From an uncultured Lachnospiraceae bacterium (lineage in GTDB: Bacteria; Bacillota; Clostridia; Lachnospirales; Lachnospiraceae): DNA of 8,311 nucleotides. Positions 4,041 through 8,311 of the stretch are shown here, piece by piece. The translations under genes and the position numbers were made by a program. Every line of letters begins with the position of its first letter. The stretch's first letter is position 1. The notes under the pieces were generated by a model, which saw only the letters and a program-made list of their open reading frames with translations, was not told the origin of the DNA and did no database searches. The stretch covers positions 1-8,311 of the forward strand of contig CACZQU010000069.1 of the NCBI GenBank assembly GCA_902783305.1, in the 5' to 3' direction.

Positions 4041-7000
4041 TTATTCCGGTCTCACACCAATGACAATGTGTTGATGGTCGCTTTCCCGCGTCTTAATCGT
4101 TTGCAGAGAGTAGGGCTTTGCCTCTCCGTTTATCTCCCTGAAGAATGACAGGGAAAAAGCCTCATTCTGTTCAGCCAGATGGATCAGGTTTGCTTTGCTG
4201 GTCGCTTCCTTAACCATCTGGGAATCTTCGTCACTTACATTGTATAATAATTTCTCCCTGGCATCGTCAAAGAAGTCAACTCCGCCCGGACGGATTTCGA
4301 GTTCACCATCTTTACCGATGTAAAATTCAAGATAATAGTCTGTGGCAACATCCACATAGAAGATGCTCTCAAAATCACTTGTCAGAGCCTTGGAGATGCT
4401 CATACAGGTTTTCCTGTCTGCCTGCATCACCTCAGCTTTTGCTTCTCCACGTTCAATAAGGAAGTGATCAAACTCATCATGCGGCACCGGCTTTGAGAAG
4501 TAATAGCCCTGCACATAGTCACATCCCATAGCCTTGAGAACCAGATATTGTTCCTCAGTTTCGACACCCTCTGCCACCACCGGTACATGCAGATAGTCCG
4601 CAATATCTATGATCAGCTCGATCATACGAACATCCCGATTCTCTCCGAAAGCATTTCTTATAAAGCTCATATCCAGCTTCAGCGCGTCTATCGGAAGATG
4701 TGACAGCATGCCAAGAGACGAATAACCAGTGCCGAAATCATCCATTTCAATCCGGAACCCCATCCCCATACCGCGAAGATCTTTGGCCGTTGAAATCACC
4801 TGATCCGAATCTCCGGTATAAGCCGACTCCGTGATTTCCAGAACCAGATCCTCAGGATTGAGTTTAAATTCCTCCAGAATCTCCTTGAAGATACTCTTCA
4901 GATCAGGCGTCAGCATATCAATACGGGATACATTCACTGATACCGGAACAGAATAACCGAACCTCTCCTTCCAATCCCGTATTCTTGCTGCAGCCTCACG
5001 CCATACGAACTGATCAAGGTCCAGAATAAGTCCATTGTCCTCAAGAAGCGGAATGAACACACCCGGACTGATCATGCCAAGCTCCGGATGATTCCAGCGT
5101 ACCAGCGCTTCCGAGCTCGCCAGTACAGGCTTGTCGGGACGGATATCATACTTGGGCTGGAAATATACCACAAAACGATTGCTTTCCAGGGAAAGCTTGA
5201 AGTCTTCCAGCAGACGTTCTCTGTAAAGCTCCGCTTCATGCATCTCGGTATCGTATATCCCAACAGCTTTCCGATACCCGCTTCTGACAGTGTTTGCTGC
5301 GGTCTTCGCATAATCAAACCGGCGTTCAATCTGAAGCGACTTGTCCACCTGTGAATATACACCCATGCGGAGCCTGACCCGATGCTCGGATACATCTTCA
5401 TCCACAAGTCCCTCGGAAGCCTTGTCCAGTATGCTCTCATAATCATCCCTGTGCGGGCAGTACATCAGGAAGGTGTCCGCTCCCCTCCGGCATGCTACAC
5501 CGCCGACCTCCCGTGATATCTGGCGAATCTGTCTGCCGATGCGGGCAAGCACGCTGTCACCATACTGCTTTCCATAGCGTTCGTTGAGAATATGGAAATG
5601 GTTGACGTCCAGAACAACAGCATCCATCAGCATCTCATGATAATGCTGGTCATACATCCGAACATAACGGAGGAAATAATCAAGGTTGAGAAGATTTGTC
5701 AGGCTGTCGCGTTCTGTGGACTGGATGATGATGCGTTTCTCCGTCAGTTCAATACACCGGGTAACGCGGGCATGAATGATCTCGGCGGAGGGATAGGGCT
5801 TGGGAATAAAGTCAATCGCTCCGATTCTGAGACAGTCAACTTCCGCAGTCTGATCCGCCGTCATCACGATGACCGGTATGCTCTTCAGTTCATCCTCCTC
5901 TTTCATTACCTTCAGTACTTCCATGCCGCTCATCTTCGGCATCTGAAGATCCAGCATGACTATGGCAATATCATCTTTATGTGCTTTGACCTGCTCCAAT
6001 GCTTCAATACCATCAGAGGCATACAGGATATCATAGCCATCACCGAGCATGTTGCCCAGAATCATCTGGTTGATATACTCATCTTCTACAACAAGGATGT
6101 GACGCTTGAGATGCAGAATTTCCGCATCTTCATCCATGGAGAATATCGGCTTGCCTTCGGTCTCTGCATCTTCACGCGAGATAGCACCCATGTCCTTCAG
6201 AAGCTTTTTTTCTTCATACATCAGTGTATCCGCACGTTCAAAAACATCGTGGAAGCTGGTGTCCGTGCCGGGGGTGTAATCCGACAGACCACCTGAAATG
6301 ACGACTTCCTTGGTCCTGATGTGCTCTACCGAGCGATCATGCAGGGCCAGAACCAGTTCCTTTCTGATAAGATAATCGCGCCCGGTCAATACCACGACAA
6401 ACTCATCTCCACCAGTCCGGTAAACCGGGCTGTGCTGAAAAATCTCGCAGATCATCCTGCATGCGTTAATAATGTACTCGTCGCCCGCCTTATGACCCAG
6501 GGTATCATTGATCACCTTCAGTCCATTCACATCACAGACAACAACCGCAAATTTCTCTGCTGCACCCTCTTCAATGGAAGCGTCGATCTGTTTCTGTGCC
6601 AGGAGGAAAGCATGCTTGCTTTTGACTCCGGTCAGAGGATCGGTAAGAGCTGCGGTGCGGGCCTGATCACGCTCACTGGCCGCCTTCTTCTCCCACTTGT
6701 TCATGGTAGTATAATTGATAAACAGTACCATAAGGGACAGCCCAAACAACCCGGAGATGACAAAAAAACTGGTATTATCTGCTTCATAAAGCCGGTTGAT
6801 CTGAACAGAAAGGAATTCATCTTTGTCGGTTGAGGGAGTCCCGCCGTCCGCTATAGTGTCTATATAGCCGGATATCTCAGTCATGATCTGAGTTTCTTTA
6901 TTTTTATTCAATCTTTCTGCCCAGGTCATCGCGTTCAGGACAACGAAAACAAGCAAGGCTATCCAGACGAAGACAGCTCTTCCAAATTTCCTGTCATGAT

Positions 7001-8311
7001 CCTTCCGGATAACAAAATTAAAATAGATCAGGCCAATAATCGACCAGGCAGCAATGAGAACATAGGTTTCGGTCTCGATGGTGTAGTCGGAGAAAGCACT
7101 CGGGAACAGCAAAAAGACCAGGAAAGCCGCCAGAATAATCAGACACACACCGCTGATGAAATGGTTCCTTTTCGCACCTTCCTTCCTGGAAACCTTAAAC
7201 ACCACTATGGATGCAAAGCCGTAAATGATAGTTGCTCCAATAGTCGTGGTATCCACTATCCAGCCGATCGCCGTCCTGCCGAGGAACGGGATGGGCAGGG
7301 AGACAAGGAGTACCAGAAGTATCGCTTTGACCGGAATCTGTTTGTCATTGAGTCCGGAAAAACGCACCGGCAGGATGCCGTCCTGTGCAACGGCATAACA
7401 CAGGCGGCTGACGGTGCGCAGCATCCCGATCAGGCTTGTCAGTACCAGTGACAACAGTGACGCCATCAGGATATATACGCCTGTATATCCAAGATAATGG
7501 TACGCCGCGTAAAAAGCAGGAAGCCCCTTGATCCCTTCAAACTCGTTCAGCCGGCTGATGTAGTCAAGCCAGCCGGTGCATCCCTCCGGATAGGCGGAAA
7601 CGCTCAGAAGGATGATAAAAATATACAATGCTGTCGTGAAGGCCACAGAAATCACAAGAACACGGAACATGCTGCTGTGTTTAAACCGGTATTCTGCGGC
7701 AGAATGAGATACGCTTTCAAAACCAATAAAAGCCCAGGGCGATATGAAGGCGATGCGGACAATCTGCCGGAAGGCATCTGTACCCGGTAAAAAGGCCGGG
7801 CTCATTGTCATCCCCGAGCCTTTATGACCCATCATTGCAATGACAAAGCAAACCGTAATACCGATGGTAAAAATCAACGCCATCACTACCATTGCTTTTG
7901 CTGTCGCCTTTTTGCTCTTCATGCACAGCAGACCGACAAGCCACATCACGGCAAGCGTCATCAGTGCTTCGCCCAGATAGACCTCATAGCCGAATATCGT
8001 AAAAAGATAGGCTTTTTTGAATATTCCATGCAGGAAGTATCTTGCAAACAACGGAATGCTTGTGGCATTGGCCCAGAAAATGGAAATATAGATCAGGAAC
8101 ATGAACCACGCAATCAGGAAGGCAAAATCATACCCGAAAACATTTTTCACATAGTTATACAGGCCGCCTACCCCGGGATAGCGATTCGCCAGGAAATGAT
8201 AATGGCTTGAAACCATCAGCATCATGACAAAACCGATCAGCAGACCAATAATGGAGCCCATTGGCCCTGCCGAAGACAGATAAGAGCTGCTGGTGACGAC
8301 AAGAGATCCCC
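4041..8311 (-). CDS. APC-family permease fused to GGDEF-REC-GGDEF(degenerate)-EAL and PAS-like tail (N-terminus off the right edge)
   Basis: Open from the right edge to TAA 4043-4041: 1,422 visible residues. I number from the Met at 8261, but that Met is internal, because the frame continues upstream as GSLVVTSSSYLSSAGP, which fits the first APC helix. Up to about 445 it is an APC amino-acid permease, with helix-6 signature FIGFESVSHSAAE (178-190) and AVAQDGILPVRFSGLN (290-305). Residues 446-498 form a loop, probably outside the cell, and 499-516 an extra membrane helix. GGDEF-1 (about 534-690) has LTDPLTGV, DVNGLKVINDTLGH and intact RTGGDEF (615-621), without the upstream RxxD inhibitory site. 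REC (719-838) has E726/D727, phospho-acceptor D771, T801 and K821. GGDEF-2 (846-1008) reads RRGADTF (925-931), so it is probably not catalytic. EAL (1012-1272) keeps EAL 1051-1053, N1110, E1145, D1174/D1175, K1195, E1231 and Q1251, so c-di-GMP phosphodiesterase activity is likely. Residues 1283-1406 look PAS-like. I infer a transporter-like sensor controlling c-di-GMP; whether it still transports is unknown. Confidence 0.95.
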   Translation of the reverse strand, partial: GSLVVTSSSYLSSAGPMGSIIGLLIGFVMMLMVSSHYHFLANRYPGVGGLYNYVKNVFGYDFAFLIAWFMFLIYISIFWANATSIPLFARYFLHGIFKKAYLFTIFGYEVYLGEALMTLAVMWLVGLLCMKSKKATAKAMVVMALIFTIGITVCFVIAMMGHKGSGMTMSPAFLPGTDAFRQIVRIAFISPWAFIGFESVSHSAAEYRFKHSSMFRVLVISVAFTTALYIFIILLSVSAYPEGCTGWLDYISRLNEFEGIKGLPAFYAAYHYLGYTGVYILMASLLSLVLTSLIGMLRTVSRLCYAVAQDGILPVRFSGLNDKQIPVKAILLVLLVSLPIPFLGRTAIGWIVDTTTIGATIIYGFASIVVFKVSRKEGAKRNHFISGVCLIILAAFLVFLLFPSAFSDYTIETETYVLIAAWSIIGLIYFNFVIRKDHDRKFGRAVFVWIALLVFVVLNAMTWAERLNKNKETQIMTEISGYIDTIADGGTPSTDKDEFLSVQINRLYEADNTSFFVISGLFGLSLMVLFINYTTMNKWEKKAASERDQARTAALTDPLTGVKSKHAFLLAQKQIDASIEEGAAEKFAVVVCDVNGLKVINDTLGHKAGDEYIINACRMICEIFQHSPVYRTGGDEFVVVLTGRDYLIRKELVLALHDRSVEHIRTKEVVISGGLSDYTPGTDTSFHDVFERADTLMYEEKKLLKDMGAISREDAETEGKPIFSMDEDAEILHLKRHILVVEDEYINQMILGNMLGDGYDILYASDGIEALEQVKAHKDDIAIVMLDLQMPKMSGMEVLKVMKEEDELKSIPVIVMTADQTAEVDCLRIGAIDFIPKPYPSAEIIHARVTRCIELTEKRIIIQSTERDSLTNLLNLDYFLRYVRMYDQHYHEMLMDAVVLDVNHFHILNERYGKQYGDSVLARIGRQIRQISREVGGVACRRGADTFLMYCPHRDDYESILDKASEGLVDEDVSEHRVRLRMGVYSQVDKSLQIERRFDYAKTAANTVRSGYRKAVGIYDTEMHEAELYRERLLEDFKLSLESNRFVVYFQPKYDIRPDKPVLASSEALVRWNHPELGMISPGVFIPLLEDNGLILDLDQFVWREAAARIRDWKERFGYSVPVSVNVSRIDMLTPDLKSIFKEILEEFKLNPEDLVLEITESAYTGDSDQVISTAKDLRGMGMGFRIEMDDFGTGYSSLGMLSHLPIDALKLDMSFIRNAFGENRDVRMIELIIDIADYLHVPVVAEGVETEEQYLVLKAMGCDYVQGYYFSKPVPHDEFDHFLIERGEAKAEVMQADRKTCMSISKALTSDFESIFYVDVATDYYLEFYIGKDGELEIRPGGVDFFDDAREKLLYNVSDEDSQMVKEATSKANLIHLAEQNEAFSLSFFREINGEAKPYSLQTIKTRESDHQHIVIGVRPE

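Noticed and set aside
5592..6296. A 234-codon plus-strand frame opposite the GGDEF/EAL gene, and similar ones at 5088, 6321, 6996, 7497 and 7824
   Set aside because: They are antisense to a gene with clear domain content, show no recognisable protein family, and have low-complexity or His/Gln-rich text typical of shadow frames.

Overview
The window looks like chromosomal DNA from a Gram-positive anaerobe of the Clostridia, most likely Lachnospiraceae. This rests on recall of family style: moderate GC, purine-rich ribosome binding sites, a TTG start, the AlkD-like and PfkB sequence types, and a very large GGDEF/EAL protein with a C-terminal PAS-like tail. No rRNA, tRNA, CRISPR array, transposase or phage gene was seen.

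Layout. The left third (1-2333) is a run of minus-strand genes, read from right to left: a membrane site-2 protease with an N-terminal zinc ribbon (2333-1284), an AlkD-like DNA alkylation repair protein (about 1202-516), a decayed GNAT acetyltransferase that has lost its 5' end (about 535-226), and the start of an alpha/beta hydrolase that runs off the left edge (225-1). They are closely spaced and may be co-transcribed. The GNAT remnant abuts the end of the repair gene, which looks like an old deletion junction.

The 558-base gap 2334-2891 separates this group from a plus-strand PfkB-family sugar kinase (2892-3836, TTG start). It holds a good extended -10 promoter and a leader of about 165 nt for the kinase. 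On the minus strand it also holds a weaker promoter candidate and a stretch that may be a dead gene with in-frame stops.

The kinase converges on the main gene of the window across 204 bases that hold a perfect 18-bp inverted repeat with a second hairpin nested in its loop.

The right half (4041-8311, minus strand) is one open frame of 1,422 visible residues whose 5' end lies beyond the right edge. It encodes an APC-superfamily amino-acid permease, an extra membrane hairpin, an intact GGDEF domain, a response-regulator receiver domain, a degenerate GGDEF, a complete EAL domain and a PAS-like tail. The simplest reading is a transporter-receptor that couples binding or uptake of an amino acid or amine to synthesis and breakdown of cyclic di-GMP, with phosphorylation as a second input. 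It is the best candidate here for an undescribed system.
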